Origin: Chryseobacterium cucumeris | Lineage (GTDB): Bacteria; Bacteroidota; Bacteroidia; Flavobacteriales; Weeksellaceae | DNA: 64,000 bases | Assembly: GCF_016775705.1 (NCBI RefSeq) | Contig: NZ_CP068760.1 | Coordinates: forward strand, 1,860,001 to 1,924,000 | Direction: 5' to 3' | Shown here: piece after piece, positions 18,216 to 26,949 of the stretch | Numbering within the stretch: position 1 is the stretch's first letter | Layout: every line of letters begins with the position of its first letter | Notes under the pieces: generated by a model | Seen by the model: only the letters and a program-made list of their open reading frames with translations | The model's database searches: none | Told to the model about the DNA's origin: nothing | Translations under genes and position numbers: made by a program

Positions 18216-19042
18216 AACCTGATCTTTTCAATCTGATGCCGAAGCTTTAATCCTGCCTTTAAAAATGAATACTGTACAGGCTTCGATTCTTTATAGTATT
18301 TATCAATAAAGATCTGCATGGCTCCGTAAAATCTGTTGAGGTATACTTCATCTTTAATGGTACTTTCCCCTTTGTGATGAAGAATTGAAACTTTCCCGTA
18401 ATAGAAGTTTTGATATCCGTTTCTTAAAAAGGTATAACAAAGATCAATATCTTCTCCATACATAAAATAAGCTTCATCCAATCCTCCTATTCTCTCGTAA
18501 ACGTCTTTTTTAGCCAATAAAAATGCTCCGGTGATTACTTCCACTTCAGCAATAGCATTTTCTTCTATATCGTTTCTGTAATAGGATTTCGAGTTGTTCT
18601 TTTTAAAATTGGTAAACAGCTTTTCAAATGAATTGAACATATCCGGAACCGATCGCTTGCTTTCAGGAAGGAAATTTCCTCCGGCATCATGCATTCTCAC
18701 CCCCAGACATCCGAATGAAGGCTGTGCATCTGCAAAATCCAGCAGTTCTTTCATATAAAACCCTTCAAATTCAGTATCAGGATTCAAAAGCAAAATATAT
18801 TCTCCTTTTGCCTTCCGGACAGCCTGATTATTCGCTTTTGAAAACCCGCCATTTGTTGCAGAAGATATAAAATGTACGTTGGGAAATTCAGAAATAAGAT
18901 CTCGCCATGAGCTATCTGCAGAAGCATTATCAATGACAATCACCTCATAATCTATATCCTGTATATACTTCCGGAGCGACAGGAGGCAGCTTCTGAGCAA
19001 TTGGGTAACATTGTAATTAACTATAATAACAGATAACTTCAT
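18209..19042 (-). CDS. Glycosyltransferase family 2 protein
   Basis: A 277-residue GT2 (GT-A fold) enzyme. The start LSVIIVNYNV and EVIVIDNASADSS are the nucleotide-sugar-binding strand-turns, LLLNPDTEF takes the place of the DxD metal motif, and GAFLLAKKDVYERIGGLDE followed by MYGEDIDLCYTF holds the acceptor/catalytic region. This layout is that of rhamnosyl-like transferases in cell-surface glycan synthesis. No membrane segment. It starts 1 bp after recR ends, so it is co-transcribed with recR, a chance rather than functional pairing. Donor and acceptor are unknown. Confidence 0.87.
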   Translation of the reverse strand: MKLSVIIVNYNVTQLLRSCLLSLRKYIQDIDYEVIVIDNASADSSWRDLISEFPNVHFISSATNGGFSKANNQAVRKAKGEYILLLNPDTEFEGFYMKELLDFADAQPSFGCLGVRMHDAGGNFLPESKRSVPDMFNSFEKLFTNFKKNNSKSYYRNDIEENAIAEVEVITGAFLLAKKDVYERIGGLDEAYFMYGEDIDLCYTFLRNGYQNFYYGKVSILHHKGESTIKDEVYLNRFYGAMQIFIDKYYKESKPVQYSFLKAGLKLRHQIEKIRLK

Positions 19043-19043
19043 A

Positions 19044-19655
19044 TTAATCCTTTTCGTTGTAAGGCAGTCTGTTGATAATAGATCTTCCTAAAGAAATTTC
19101 ATCTGCATATTCCAGTTCATCTCCTACAGAAATTCCTCTTGCAATGCTGGAAAAATTCACATTGAAATTTTTAAATTTTTTGTAAATATAATAGGCGGTG
19201 GTATCTCCTTCCATCGTAGCACTCAGTGCGAAAATAAATTCCTTTACCTGTCCGTCATTCAGTTTCTTTTCTATGCTTGGAATATTCAGCTGGCCTGGCC
19301 CTACTCCTTCCATGGGAGAAATTTTCCCACCGAGAATCAGATATTTTCCTGTATACTTTCCTGTATTTTCGATCGCAATCACATCCCTTACATCTTCAAC
19401 GATACAAATCAGTTCGCCATTTCTCTTTTCATTGCTGCATATTTCACAGATGTCAAAATCTGAAAAATTATGACATTCTTTACAATATTTTATTTCATTG
19501 ACAAGATTAATCAGGGAGTTGCCAAGGCTTACAGCTCTTGAATTGGGCTGCTTCAGCAAATGTAATGCTAATCTCAGAGCCGTTTTCCTGCCAATCCCAG
19601 GCAATCCCGAAATCTCATCTACTGCTTTTGCCAATACTTTACTAGGGTAATCCAT
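19044..19655 (-). CDS. recR: Recombination mediator RecR
   Basis: A 203-residue protein of standard RecR length. The helix-hairpin-helix motif (SGLPGIGRKTALRLA, about 16-30) comes first, then the four-cysteine zinc finger (C58, C61, C70, C73), then a Toprim domain with CIVEDVRDV and LGGKISPMEGVGP. RecR clamps DNA with RecO to load RecA at gaps. The start codon has a -7 box only 6 bp upstream. Confidence 0.95.
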   Translation of the reverse strand: MDYPSKVLAKAVDEISGLPGIGRKTALRLALHLLKQPNSRAVSLGNSLINLVNEIKYCKECHNFSDFDICEICSNEKRNGELICIVEDVRDVIAIENTGKYTGKYLILGGKISPMEGVGPGQLNIPSIEKKLNDGQVKEFIFALSATMEGDTTAYYIYKKFKNFNVNFSSIARGISVGDELEYADEISLGRSIINRLPYNEKD

Positions 19656-19660
19656 AAGTA

Positions 19661-19668
19661 CAAAAATA
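19661..19668 (-). promoter_or_regulatory. Candidate -7 box of recR
   Basis: On the minus strand TATTTTTG ends 5 bases before the recR ATG. The match to TAnnTTTG is exact but no TTTG lies 19 bp upstream. If used, the recR mRNA would have almost no leader. Confidence 0.4.
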
Positions 19669-19680
19669 AGGATTAAAGTT

Positions 19681-19792
19681 GATAATTGATAGTGAATCGT
19701 GAATGGTCAATTCACTTCGTTTGTGAATTTGTATAAAGTGATTATTGACTATTGACTTTGCGCAGTAAAATTGACAATTGACCATGAAATTA
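19681..19792. repeat. Interspersed palindromic repeat, family A, copy 2
   Basis: Contains GATAGTGAATCGTGAATGG, TCAATTCACTTCGTTTGTGAATT, ATTGACTATTGACTTTGCGC and ATTGACAATTGACC. These are the same short words (TCAAT, GACTATTGAC, TTCACTTCG) found in copies near 14.1, 31.2 and 36.5 kb, arranged as imperfect inverted and direct units. It occupies most of the recR upstream spacer. Confidence 0.65.
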
Positions 19793-19891
19793 ATGTCCCA
19801 TTATGATATTTTATATTTCCCGTGTATCTGAGAACACTAAAAAAACCTTTATATTTGCGGCTTAAATTAAATATGAAAAAAATAAACTGAT

Positions 19892-20497
19892 ATGGTACTT
19901 AACAATCTTAATTATCCTCTGGATTTCAAATTCAAAATCACTACTTTAGCAAGTGACTTCAACATTACTGACAAAAACGGAAATTATGTGGCATATGTCC
20001 GTCAGAAAATGTTCAAGTTAAAAGAAGATGTTATTGTTTTTAATGATGAAAGCAAGTCTAAGGAACTTTTCAGAATTAAAGCTAACCAATGGATTGATTT
20101 CAACGCTTCTTATTCTTTGAACGACCTCATCGACAACAAAAACTTCGGCAGGCTGGCAAGAAAAGGAATGCGTTCTCTGTGGAAAGCAAGTTATGATATC
20201 CTGGATGCACATGATCAGCCTAAGTTTAAAATTCAGGAAGATAGTGCATGGGTAAGATTCTGGGACAGCTTTGTAGGAGAACTTCCTATCATCGGGATGT
20301 TTACAGGATATTTCCTTAATCCGTCCTATACTGTGACAGGGATTGATGGAAAGGCTTATTTTAAGCTAAAAAAAATGCCTTCATTCTTCGGAAGAAGATT
20401 TCAGCTGGACAGACTGATCGATATTGATGATGAGGAAGAAAGCCTGGTAATCCTTTCTTTATTGATGATGACACTTCTTGAAAGAGCAAGAGGATAA
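19892..20497 (+). CDS. Tubby C-terminal/LURP-one-related-like protein
   Basis: A 201-residue cytosolic protein with repeated beta-strand pairs: FKITTLASDFNITDKNGNYVAYVRQKMFKLKEDVIVFND, then SLWKASYDILDAHDQPKFKIQEDS, then NPSYTVTGIDGKAYFKLKKM. That alternating pattern of a short strand followed by a D..G turn and another strand resembles the LURP-one/scramblase branch of the tubby-like superfamily. Function unknown. Followed 23 bp later by a lipoprotein gene, probably on the same transcript. The family call rests on pattern only. Confidence 0.6.
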   Translation: MVLNNLNYPLDFKFKITTLASDFNITDKNGNYVAYVRQKMFKLKEDVIVFNDESKSKELFRIKANQWIDFNASYSLNDLIDNKNFGRLARKGMRSLWKASYDILDAHDQPKFKIQEDSAWVRFWDSFVGELPIIGMFTGYFLNPSYTVTGIDGKAYFKLKKMPSFFGRRFQLDRLIDIDDEEESLVILSLLMMTLLERARG

Positions 20498-20520
20498 ACA
20501 AATAATAAAACCACAAAGAC

Positions 20521-21012
20521 ATGAAATATGTAATCATTGTATTTTCCGCATTTCTACTGGTAGCCTGTAAAAAGCAAAAAGAAACTGTGTCAGGTTCTGC
20601 TCCTGCTGATTCTTTACATATCACTAAAGATACTGCTTCTATCGGACCTTCTTCAGGAAATATTCTGGTGGGAACCATTCCGTTTCCAAAAGAAATCAAA
20701 GAATGTTCCTGCTATTTTGCAGCCAGCAAATCTGATTTTGAAAATGAAAGATATATCTATGCGGATGATGCCGGAAAAACAGCATACATGATGCTTGACG
20801 GTAAAAGACTGGCGATGAACCTCATTTCATCAAGTGACATGGAAGTAGATGAATTGCTGACCAAGGAAATAGAAAATGATGATTATAAAATTTCTGTAAA
20901 AGGTAAAAAAATAAAGGGCGAAGAAGCTTTGCTGTTTGAAGGAACTCTGACTATAGAGAAACCGGACGGAACTACATTTACCACTCCGATCTATGGAGAA
21001 TGCGGATGTTAA
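20521..21012 (+). CDS. Hypothetical lipoprotein
   Basis: A 163-residue protein with a lipoprotein signal ending in LLVAC, followed by KKQKE, then a Ser/Thr/Asp-rich linker and a folded part from about residue 50. It has a Cys pair in ECSCYFAA and another in the C-terminal YGECGC, suggesting disulfides in the envelope. The family is not recognised. The tight spacing behind the tubby-like gene and the terminator after it suggest a two-gene unit. Confidence 0.78.
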   Translation: MKYVIIVFSAFLLVACKKQKETVSGSAPADSLHITKDTASIGPSSGNILVGTIPFPKEIKECSCYFAASKSDFENERYIYADDAGKTAYMMLDGKRLAMNLISSSDMEVDELLTKEIENDDYKISVKGKKIKGEEALLFEGTLTIEKPDGTTFTTPIYGECGC

Positions 21013-21029
21013 TAAAGCTAAATCCTACA

Positions 21030-21066
21030 AAAATGCTTCTGTATCTCACGGAAGCATTTTTTATTT
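21030..21066 (+). terminator. Terminator after the lipoprotein gene
   Basis: Stem AAATGCTTC/GAAGCATTT with loop TGTATCTCACG and a T-rich tail. The -7 box TAAATTTG (21069-21076) for pepD starts just after it. Confidence 0.85.
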
Positions 21067-21092
21067 CGTAAATTTGAGAAAAATAAATTTCA

Positions 21093-22535
21093 ATGGAATT
21101 ATCTAATATAGAACCGCAGATTATATGGAAAAATTTCTCCAGATTAAATGCTGTTCCGAGACCTTCAAAAAAGGAGGAAAAAGTAATAGCTTTTATCAAA
21201 GGATTTGGTGAAAATTTAGGACTGGAAACTACGGTAGATGAAGTAGGAAACGTTATTATCAAGAAACCAGCCACGGCAGGAATGGAAAACCGTAAATCGA
21301 TCGTGCTTCAATCGCACCTTGATATGGTTTGCCAGAAAAACAATGATGTGAATTTCGATTTTGAAACGGAAGGAATCAAAATGGAAATTGATGGTGACTG
21401 GGTTAAGGCTAAAGGAACTACTTTGGGCGCTGATAATGGTTTAGGAGTAGCAACCATCATGTCTATCCTTGAGAGTTCTGATATTCCACACCCTGCATTG
21501 GAAGCTCTTTTCACGATTGATGAAGAGACCGGAATGACAGGTGCTTTAGGATTAAAACCAGGACAATTGACAGGACAAATCCTATTGAATCTTGATACGG
21601 AAGAGGATGATGAAATTGATATCGGCTGTGCAGGAGGTGTAGACGTGACAATCACTCAAACCTATGCTGCAGAAGCTTCAAAAGGACAAATTGTAAGACT
21701 TGAAGTAAAAGGTCTTCAGGGAGGACACTCCGGAATGGATATCCATAAAGGTTTCGGAAATGCCAATATCATTCTGGGAAGACTTCTTTACAGCGGATTG
21801 GACAACCAAAATATTGAACTGGTTTCTATCGACAGCGGAGGTTTGAGAAACGCTATTCCAAGAGAAGGAGTTGCTATAATCTCAGTGAGAAATGCTCAGG
21901 AGTTTATTGAAAATGTAACGGTTCTTAAAAAAGAGATCTTAGAAGAATTTGCTGCTGTAGAACCGGGAATCCAGATCAATATTGAAAACTCTACGTCTTC
22001 CGACAAAGCTATTTCAGAAGCAGATTCCAGAAAAGTGATCCTTACTTTAAAGGCTCTTCACAACGGAGTTTACAGAATGAGCCCGGACGTAAAAGATCTT
22101 GTAGAAGCGTCCAACAATGTAGCAAGAGTAGAACTGAAAGGTGGAGAACTTAAGATCTTAAACCTTACGAGATCTTCTGTAGATTCTTCCAAATATTCAG
22201 TGGCAGAACAATTGAAATCGGTAGCAGAGCTTGCTGGAATGAATGTTGAATTCAGCGGTTCATATCCTGGATGGAAGCCAAAACCTGGTTCAGAGATTGT
22301 ACAGCTGATGGAGAAACTTTATATTGAAAAGTTCACTGAAAAACCTCATGTAGTAGCATGCCACGCAGGTCTTGAATGTGGTATCATCGGTGCCAACTAT
22401 CCTGAAATGGAAATGGTAAGCTTCGGACCTACTATCAGAGGCGCACACTCTCCTGATGAAAGAGCGAATATTCCTTCAACTCAGAAATTCTGGAGCTTCC
22501 TGAAAGATATTTTAGCGAATATTCCTCAGAAATAG
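21093..22535 (+). CDS. pepD: Aminoacyl-histidine dipeptidase (beta-Ala-His/Xaa-His dipeptidase)
   Basis: A 480-residue M20 metallopeptidase of the PepD type. Zinc and catalytic landmarks are QSHLDMVCQ (first zinc His and catalytic Asp), GADNGLGVA (bridging Asp), TIDEETGMTGA (general-base Glu followed by zinc Glu) and LLNLDTEE. The C-terminal CHAGLECG and FGPTIRGAHSPDE complete the site. It hydrolyses X-His dipeptides in the cytosol. A -7 box lies 17 bp before the start; the terminator at 22557 follows. Confidence 0.93.
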   Translation: MELSNIEPQIIWKNFSRLNAVPRPSKKEEKVIAFIKGFGENLGLETTVDEVGNVIIKKPATAGMENRKSIVLQSHLDMVCQKNNDVNFDFETEGIKMEIDGDWVKAKGTTLGADNGLGVATIMSILESSDIPHPALEALFTIDEETGMTGALGLKPGQLTGQILLNLDTEEDDEIDIGCAGGVDVTITQTYAAEASKGQIVRLEVKGLQGGHSGMDIHKGFGNANIILGRLLYSGLDNQNIELVSIDSGGLRNAIPREGVAIISVRNAQEFIENVTVLKKEILEEFAAVEPGIQINIENSTSSDKAISEADSRKVILTLKALHNGVYRMSPDVKDLVEASNNVARVELKGGELKILNLTRSSVDSSKYSVAEQLKSVAELAGMNVEFSGSYPGWKPKPGSEIVQLMEKLYIEKFTEKPHVVACHAGLECGIIGANYPEMEMVSFGPTIRGAHSPDERANIPSTQKFWSFLKDILANIPQK

Positions 22536-22556
22536 AACATTAAAATTGCTATATTC

Positions 22557-22597
22557 AATATCCAAAGTCTTATGATTTTGGATATTTTAATTTTTTT
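22557..22597 (+). terminator. Terminator after pepD
   Basis: AATATCCAAA (22557-22566) pairs with TTTGGATATT (22577-22586) and is followed by TTAATTTTTTT. An upstream in-frame ATG for the next gene (22572) lies inside this hairpin, which is why the later start at 22602 is preferred. Confidence 0.8.
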
Positions 22598-22601
22598 AAA
22601 G

Positions 22602-23570
22602 ATGAAAATAAAATTACTCTTATTACTTTATTTGATCGTTTGTATTAAAACTTATTCTCAGTCACAGAGATTAATGGGCGAATGGATTTTAGATAAAATT
22701 GTACAACCTGATGGGAAAAATTTAGAAATAAATAATCCCAAGTATTCCTTCAGTCTTTTTTACAAAATTAATCAAGATGAATTTGTAATTTCTAAGCAAA
22801 AATTCAAAGCGAAGTTTTATACTGACAAGATTATTCTTGAAAATCGTACTTTCAAATACTGGTTTGAAGATAATTATCTAGTCCTACAAGAAGGAAATGA
22901 AATATCTTTATTATTAAAGGAAGGAGATTTTATAAAAAAGTTTCCGGAATTTAAACCCAAAATCGAAGTAAGAAACAACGATAGCTTATTGATTGCTAAT
23001 CAGGTAATTCGTCCAATATTTAATCATGAAAAAAGTTTTGATGACTTCATAATACCCTTAATGAAACAAGAAAACTCAAAAGATATGGATGACTTATATT
23101 TTAAAATTGAATATATTTTAACAAAAGATAATAAGATTACTAGTATTAAAATACTTGACAAGCGTACCCCTCAATATGATACACAATTTGTGCAAGCATT
23201 AATGCAGGCAGAAAAATATTTTAAAAATCCTTATGGAATAAATATGTTAGTAACTGAAGAAAACTATTTTTTAAAATGGTATCAGGATTTGAGCGATAAA
23301 TCAGAGAAAGATTTATATCATATTATTGGGAATGGTTTTGAATACTATAATAACAATCAATTTGATAAAGCGATTGAAAACCTCAGTAAGTTGGACAAAT
23401 TACAAATTAAAGATAATCGCTTCATCTCGAGATTTCGTGAGGGCTATATTAAACTAGGAATATCATATCTTGCAGTTGGAAAAATTGAACAGGCATGTAC
23501 AAACTTCAAAAAAGCTGGAGGTTTAACAGATTTTGAAGTTAGAAACTATTTAATTGATTTTTGCAAATAA
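22602..23570 (+). CDS. Exported protein with TPR-like C-terminus, unknown function
   Basis: Taken from the ATG at 22602 the protein has 322 residues and a good signal peptide (MKIKLLLLLYLIVCIKTYSQ). The next ~100 residues look lipocalin-like (RLMGEWILDKI.., VISKQKFKAKF.., NRTFKYWFEDNYLVLQEG), as in small Bacteroidota stress or lipid-binding proteins. A middle region contains ..KITSIKILDKRTPQYDTQFVQALMQAEKYF, recalling a TonB-C-like strand. The last ~80 residues form at least two TPR helices (GFEYYNNNQFDKAIENLSKL, LAVGKIEQACTNFKKA). The gene is visibly more AT-rich than its neighbours. Function unknown. Confidence 0.75.
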   Translation: MKIKLLLLLYLIVCIKTYSQSQRLMGEWILDKIVQPDGKNLEINNPKYSFSLFYKINQDEFVISKQKFKAKFYTDKIILENRTFKYWFEDNYLVLQEGNEISLLLKEGDFIKKFPEFKPKIEVRNNDSLLIANQVIRPIFNHEKSFDDFIIPLMKQENSKDMDDLYFKIEYILTKDNKITSIKILDKRTPQYDTQFVQALMQAEKYFKNPYGINMLVTEENYFLKWYQDLSDKSEKDLYHIIGNGFEYYNNNQFDKAIENLSKLDKLQIKDNRFISRFREGYIKLGISYLAVGKIEQACTNFKKAGGLTDFEVRNYLIDFCK

Positions 23571-23571
23571 T

Positions 23572-24153
23572 ATGAAAAGTATCACCATATTCTGCGGCTC
23601 AAGCTTCGGCACAGATAAAATATATGAAGAGCAAGCATTTCTGCTGGGGCAAACCTTAGCAAAACAAAATATACAACTGGTTTATGGTGGTTCGGAAACT
23701 GGTTTAATGGGAACAATTGCTAACGGTGCTTTAAGTGAAAAAAGTAAAGTAACAGGAGTCTTACCCCAGTTTTTACAGTCTAAAGAAATTGCTCACAAAA
23801 ACCTGACAGAGCTTATCATCGTGGAAACCATGCACGAAAGAAAAACCAAAATGAATGACCTTTGTGATGGGGTTATCGTTCTTCCCGGCGGATATGGTAC
23901 ATTAGAAGAATTCTTTGAGATGATCACGTGGGCACAGCTCGGGCTTCACAAAAAACCGATTGGGATTTTGAATATTGACGGATTTTATGATGATCTGATC
24001 AAACTGGTTCAGACGATGGTCGATAAAGGATTTTTAAAGCAAATAAACAGAGATATGCTGCTGATCAGCAATACCATTGACGACCTGCTGGAAAAGATGA
24101 GAAATTATCAGGCTCCTACGGTTGGAAAATGGATTTCTAAGGAAGAAATTTAA
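23572..24153 (+). CDS. LOG family / TIGR00730 Rossmann-fold protein
   Basis: A 193-residue protein from the ATG at 23572, where SITIFCGSS is the usual N-terminus; an earlier ATG at 23554 would add six residues overlapping the previous gene. The nucleotide-binding GGSETGLMG, the MHERK motif and PGGYGTLEEF identify the lysine-decarboxylase-like/LOG family. Members cleave nucleoside 5'-monophosphates (cytokinin riboside monophosphates or AMP) to ribose 5-phosphate and base. It starts 1 bp after the TPR gene, so the two are co-transcribed. Confidence 0.9.
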   Translation: MKSITIFCGSSFGTDKIYEEQAFLLGQTLAKQNIQLVYGGSETGLMGTIANGALSEKSKVTGVLPQFLQSKEIAHKNLTELIIVETMHERKTKMNDLCDGVIVLPGGYGTLEEFFEMITWAQLGLHKKPIGILNIDGFYDDLIKLVQTMVDKGFLKQINRDMLLISNTIDDLLEKMRNYQAPTVGKWISKEEI

Positions 24154-24170
24154 GTTTTATAGTCTTTCAC

Positions 24171-24539
24171 ATGAATAACTACAACGTTAATAAAGAAATG
24201 CTCGGAGTTGCCACAGCATTTGTAACTATATTCGTTATTGTTCCTGCTCTTTCTTCTTATTTTATGGAAGATTGTAAGACTGCGATGGAAAGAGTTAAGA
24301 AGCAAAAATGTAAAATTAGAGTCGAAAGTATTGAAGGTATAAAATCTCTTAAATTAAAGGGAACTATTCCTGAAAGCATTCAACCTTGTGAATGTTATGA
24401 AAACGGCCAATGGTGGGTTTCCTATAAAGATGAAATAGAACCGGGAGATTACTTTATAAAGAATGAAGGTGAAAGTTACTTAGAAATCATTAAAGAAGAC
24501 ACTCTAATCAGACACGAGTATATATGTTCTCAGAAATAA
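24171..24539 (+). CDS. Small single-pass membrane protein, unknown
   Basis: A 122-residue protein with one hydrophobic segment (about 12-30, VATAFVTIFVIVPALSSYF) followed by a soluble part with Cys in EDCK, KQKCKI and QPCECYENGQWWVSY. The soluble part looks like a small beta-domain. I do not recognise a family. It sits 17 bp after the LOG gene and before a terminator, so is probably the last gene of that operon. Confidence 0.65.
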   Translation: MNNYNVNKEMLGVATAFVTIFVIVPALSSYFMEDCKTAMERVKKQKCKIRVESIEGIKSLKLKGTIPESIQPCECYENGQWWVSYKDEIEPGDYFIKNEGESYLEIIKEDTLIRHEYICSQK

Positions 24540-24550
24540 ATATAAAAACA

Positions 24551-24579
24551 AAACCCGTCCGAAAAATCCGGACGGGTTT
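24551..24579. terminator. Bidirectional terminator between convergent genes
   Basis: AAACCCGTCCG/CGGACGGGTTT stem with AAAAAT loop. The minus-strand tail (TTTTGTTTTTA) is the better one and would end the ferredoxin transcript. Confidence 0.85.
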
Positions 24580-24603
24580 CTTATTAAGATTAAAAAATAT
24601 TTT

Positions 24604-24933
24604 CTAAGGATAAGGAGCAATTTCCACTTCGAGCCCTTCCATAGCATCGGCAATATGTAACTGGCATCCCAATCTGCTGTTGTCTTTCACATGGAAAGCT
24701 TCAGCCAGCATGGCATCTTCTTCATCTCCCATCGGTTCCAGACCCGGATCATTGATTACATATACCTGGCATGAAGCGCACATCGCCATTCCTCCGCATA
24801 CCCCAATAGTACCTTCTTCTGCCAATTCATAGGAACGGATAATTTCCATTAAATTCATGGACATATCCGTAGGCGCTACGACATCATGGGTTACCCCTTC
24901 TCTGTCGGTGATTTTAATATTAACGTCTGACAT
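24604..24933 (-). CDS. 2Fe-2S ferredoxin (adrenodoxin/Isc type)
   Basis: A 109-residue cytosolic electron carrier. The plant/vertebrate-type [2Fe-2S] ligands are visible as CGGMAMCASC (C-x5-C-x2-C) and a fourth Cys in LGCQLHI. The MDEVE-like acidic region GLEPMGDEEDAML follows the cluster loop. It lies 12 bp downstream of a ferredoxin-NADP reductase gene, its likely electron source; users could include Fe-S assembly or hydroxylases. No oxygenase lies nearby. Confidence 0.9.
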   Translation of the reverse strand: MSDVNIKITDREGVTHDVVAPTDMSMNLMEIIRSYELAEEGTIGVCGGMAMCASCQVYVINDPGLEPMGDEEDAMLAEAFHVKDNSRLGCQLHIADAMEGLEVEIAPYP

Positions 24934-24945
24934 AATTCTGCAAAA

Positions 24946-26001
24946 TTAGTCAATTTTTTTCACAACTGCCTTCTCAGCTTCTTTACGGCTTCCGTCAAAT
25001 CCGTCTACACCACTTACCGTTGTATATTTTAATACGAATTTTTTACCAGGATTTAGTCTGTTGTACACACTCTGACACATTAAAGTAGCTTCGTGGAAAC
25101 CACAAAGGATCAACTTCAGTTTTCCGGGGTATGTATTGATATCTCCGATAGCGTAGATCCCATCAATGTTAGTTTGATAATCAAGAGCATTGTTTACAAC
25201 GATTGCATTTTTTTCGATATTTAATCCCCAGTTTCCGATCTCACCCAATTTTGGTGTCAATCCGAATAAAGGAATGAAATAATCTGTTTCAATATCGTAA
25301 GCTTCCTGGCCTTCTACTTCTACAGTAATCGCTTCTACTTTTCCGTCACCTTTAATACCGGTAACTTCAGCAGGCGTAATTAGTTTGATTTTCCCCTGGT
25401 TTTTCAGATCCTGAACTTTCTCTACAGAATCCAAAGCTCCTCTGAACTCGTTTCTTCTGTGGATCAAAGTTACTTCACTGGCAACATTGGAAAGGAAGAT
25501 ACTCCAGTCTAACGCGGAGTCACCTCCACCAGCAATCACCACTTTTTTATTTCTGAAGTGTTCAGGTTCTTTAACGAAATATTCAAGACCTTTTTCTTCA
25601 TAGTCAGCGATATTTTCAAACGTAGGTTTTCTTGGCTCAAAAGTCCCTAAACCTCCTGCGATGGCAATCGCTTTACATCTGTGAACGGTTCCTTTGTTGG
25701 TAATCACCTCAAACCATTCATCATCTATTTTTGTATAAGAAACAGCGGTTTCCCCTAAGGTAAATCCAGGCTGGAACTGCTTGATCTGCTCCATCAGATT
25801 ATCCACCAATTCTCCTGCATTCACAGAAGGATAACCAGGGATATCGAAAATAGGTTTTTTAGGATAAAGTTCAGCCAATTGCCCTCCCGGCTGAGGAAGC
25901 GCATCAATAATATGGCACTTCATTTTTAATAAACCAGCTTCAAAAACTGCAAAAAGTCCTGTAGGTCCCGCACCTATGATCAATATATCAGTGGTTATCA
26001 T
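24946..26001 (-). CDS. Ferredoxin--NADP reductase, thioredoxin-reductase-like type
   Basis: A 351-residue flavoprotein. FAD binding is shown by IIGAGPTGLFAVFEAG at the start and by YAIGDINTYPGK near the end; NADP(H) binding by VIAGGGDSALDW. It lacks the CxxC pair of thioredoxin reductase, which separates the FNR branch from TrxR. The role is to move electrons between NADPH and ferredoxin. The ferredoxin gene follows 12 bp downstream on the same strand, supporting the partnership. Confidence 0.9.
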   Translation of the reverse strand: MITTDILIIGAGPTGLFAVFEAGLLKMKCHIIDALPQPGGQLAELYPKKPIFDIPGYPSVNAGELVDNLMEQIKQFQPGFTLGETAVSYTKIDDEWFEVITNKGTVHRCKAIAIAGGLGTFEPRKPTFENIADYEEKGLEYFVKEPEHFRNKKVVIAGGGDSALDWSIFLSNVASEVTLIHRRNEFRGALDSVEKVQDLKNQGKIKLITPAEVTGIKGDGKVEAITVEVEGQEAYDIETDYFIPLFGLTPKLGEIGNWGLNIEKNAIVVNNALDYQTNIDGIYAIGDINTYPGKLKLILCGFHEATLMCQSVYNRLNPGKKFVLKYTTVSGVDGFDGSRKEAEKAVVKKID

Positions 26002-26154
26002 AATCTTTAAGATAATTTAATTATACATGTAACTGCAAATTTACTAATTTTAATGCGAAGCATATTTAATTGATTCTAAATAAAAACCTGAGATTTGTCA
26101 AATATCTATCTTTTAAGATTTTAAATTTGGCAATATTTTTGTAAATGTCTTGTT

Positions 26155-26925
26155 ATGAATAAACTTTTGAACCTTTTTGCTGTATTTATATTCTTTTTAG
26201 GCTCTGCCCAGATTGATAATATCGCAGATGGCGAATCTATTACTCTTAGAATCCACTATGGTTTCCTTAATGCAGGAACTGCCAATCTTACGACCAAACA
26301 AACTACCTACAAAGGAGTTCCTCATCTTTATGTAAAAGGGACAGGACAAACTACAGGTGCCGTAAAAGCATTCTTCAAAGTAGAAGATTTATATGAAAGT
26401 TTCATCAATACACAGACGGGATTACCAAGCTTTTATGTCAGAAATGTACGTGAAGGAAGTTACCGCCAGCATTTTGAAACCGTTTTTAATCACGATAACA
26501 ACACTTTAATTTTAACAGATAAAAAGACACCAGCCAATGGTTCTAAAGTTCTGAAATCAGTAAAAGGTGTTCAGGATATGCTTTCCTGCTTTTATTATTT
26601 AAGAAGTAAAAGCCCGGATGAACTGAAAGTGGGAACTGTTATTAATATGAATGTATGGATTGATGATGAAATGTTTCCTTTTCAGCTGAAAGTAACAGGA
26701 ACAGAAAATTTAAAAACCAAATTTGGAACTATTAACTGTTTAAAAATTATTCCGTCTGTAAAAAGCGGAAGAGTGTTTAAGGAAAAAGAAGGCGTAACCA
26801 TGTGGGTTTCCAATGATTCCAACCACATTCCTATGCTGTTGAAGGCTGAGCTTGCAGTAGGATCACTGAAAGCCAGTATTGATGATTATAAAAATGTGAA
26901 GTATCCTTTAAAGTTTAGTAAATAA
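26155..26925 (+). CDS. DUF3108 domain-containing exported protein
   Basis: A 256-residue protein with a signal peptide ending near FFLGSAQ. The rest matches DUF3108: GESITLRIHYGFLNAGTANL at the start, TTGAVKAFFKVEDLYESF, and a C-terminal ..KEKEGVTMWVSNDSNHIPMLLKAELAVGS, a beta-rich envelope fold of the LolA/outer-membrane-lipid-binding kind. Function unestablished. A TATTTTTG -7 box (26134-26141) lies 13 bp before the start codon. A large palindromic element follows the gene. Confidence 0.83.
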   Translation: MNKLLNLFAVFIFFLGSAQIDNIADGESITLRIHYGFLNAGTANLTTKQTTYKGVPHLYVKGTGQTTGAVKAFFKVEDLYESFINTQTGLPSFYVRNVREGSYRQHFETVFNHDNNTLILTDKKTPANGSKVLKSVKGVQDMLSCFYYLRSKSPDELKVGTVINMNVWIDDEMFPFQLKVTGTENLKTKFGTINCLKIIPSVKSGRVFKEKEGVTMWVSNDSNHIPMLLKAELAVGSLKASIDDYKNVKYPLKFSK

Positions 26926-26949
26926 CAATCCACAGTTGTAAAGATAAAA

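Noticed and set aside
22572-22601. An upstream ATG giving the exported TPR protein ten more residues
   Set aside because: It lies inside the pepD terminator hairpin and would place a non-signal stretch before a good signal peptide.
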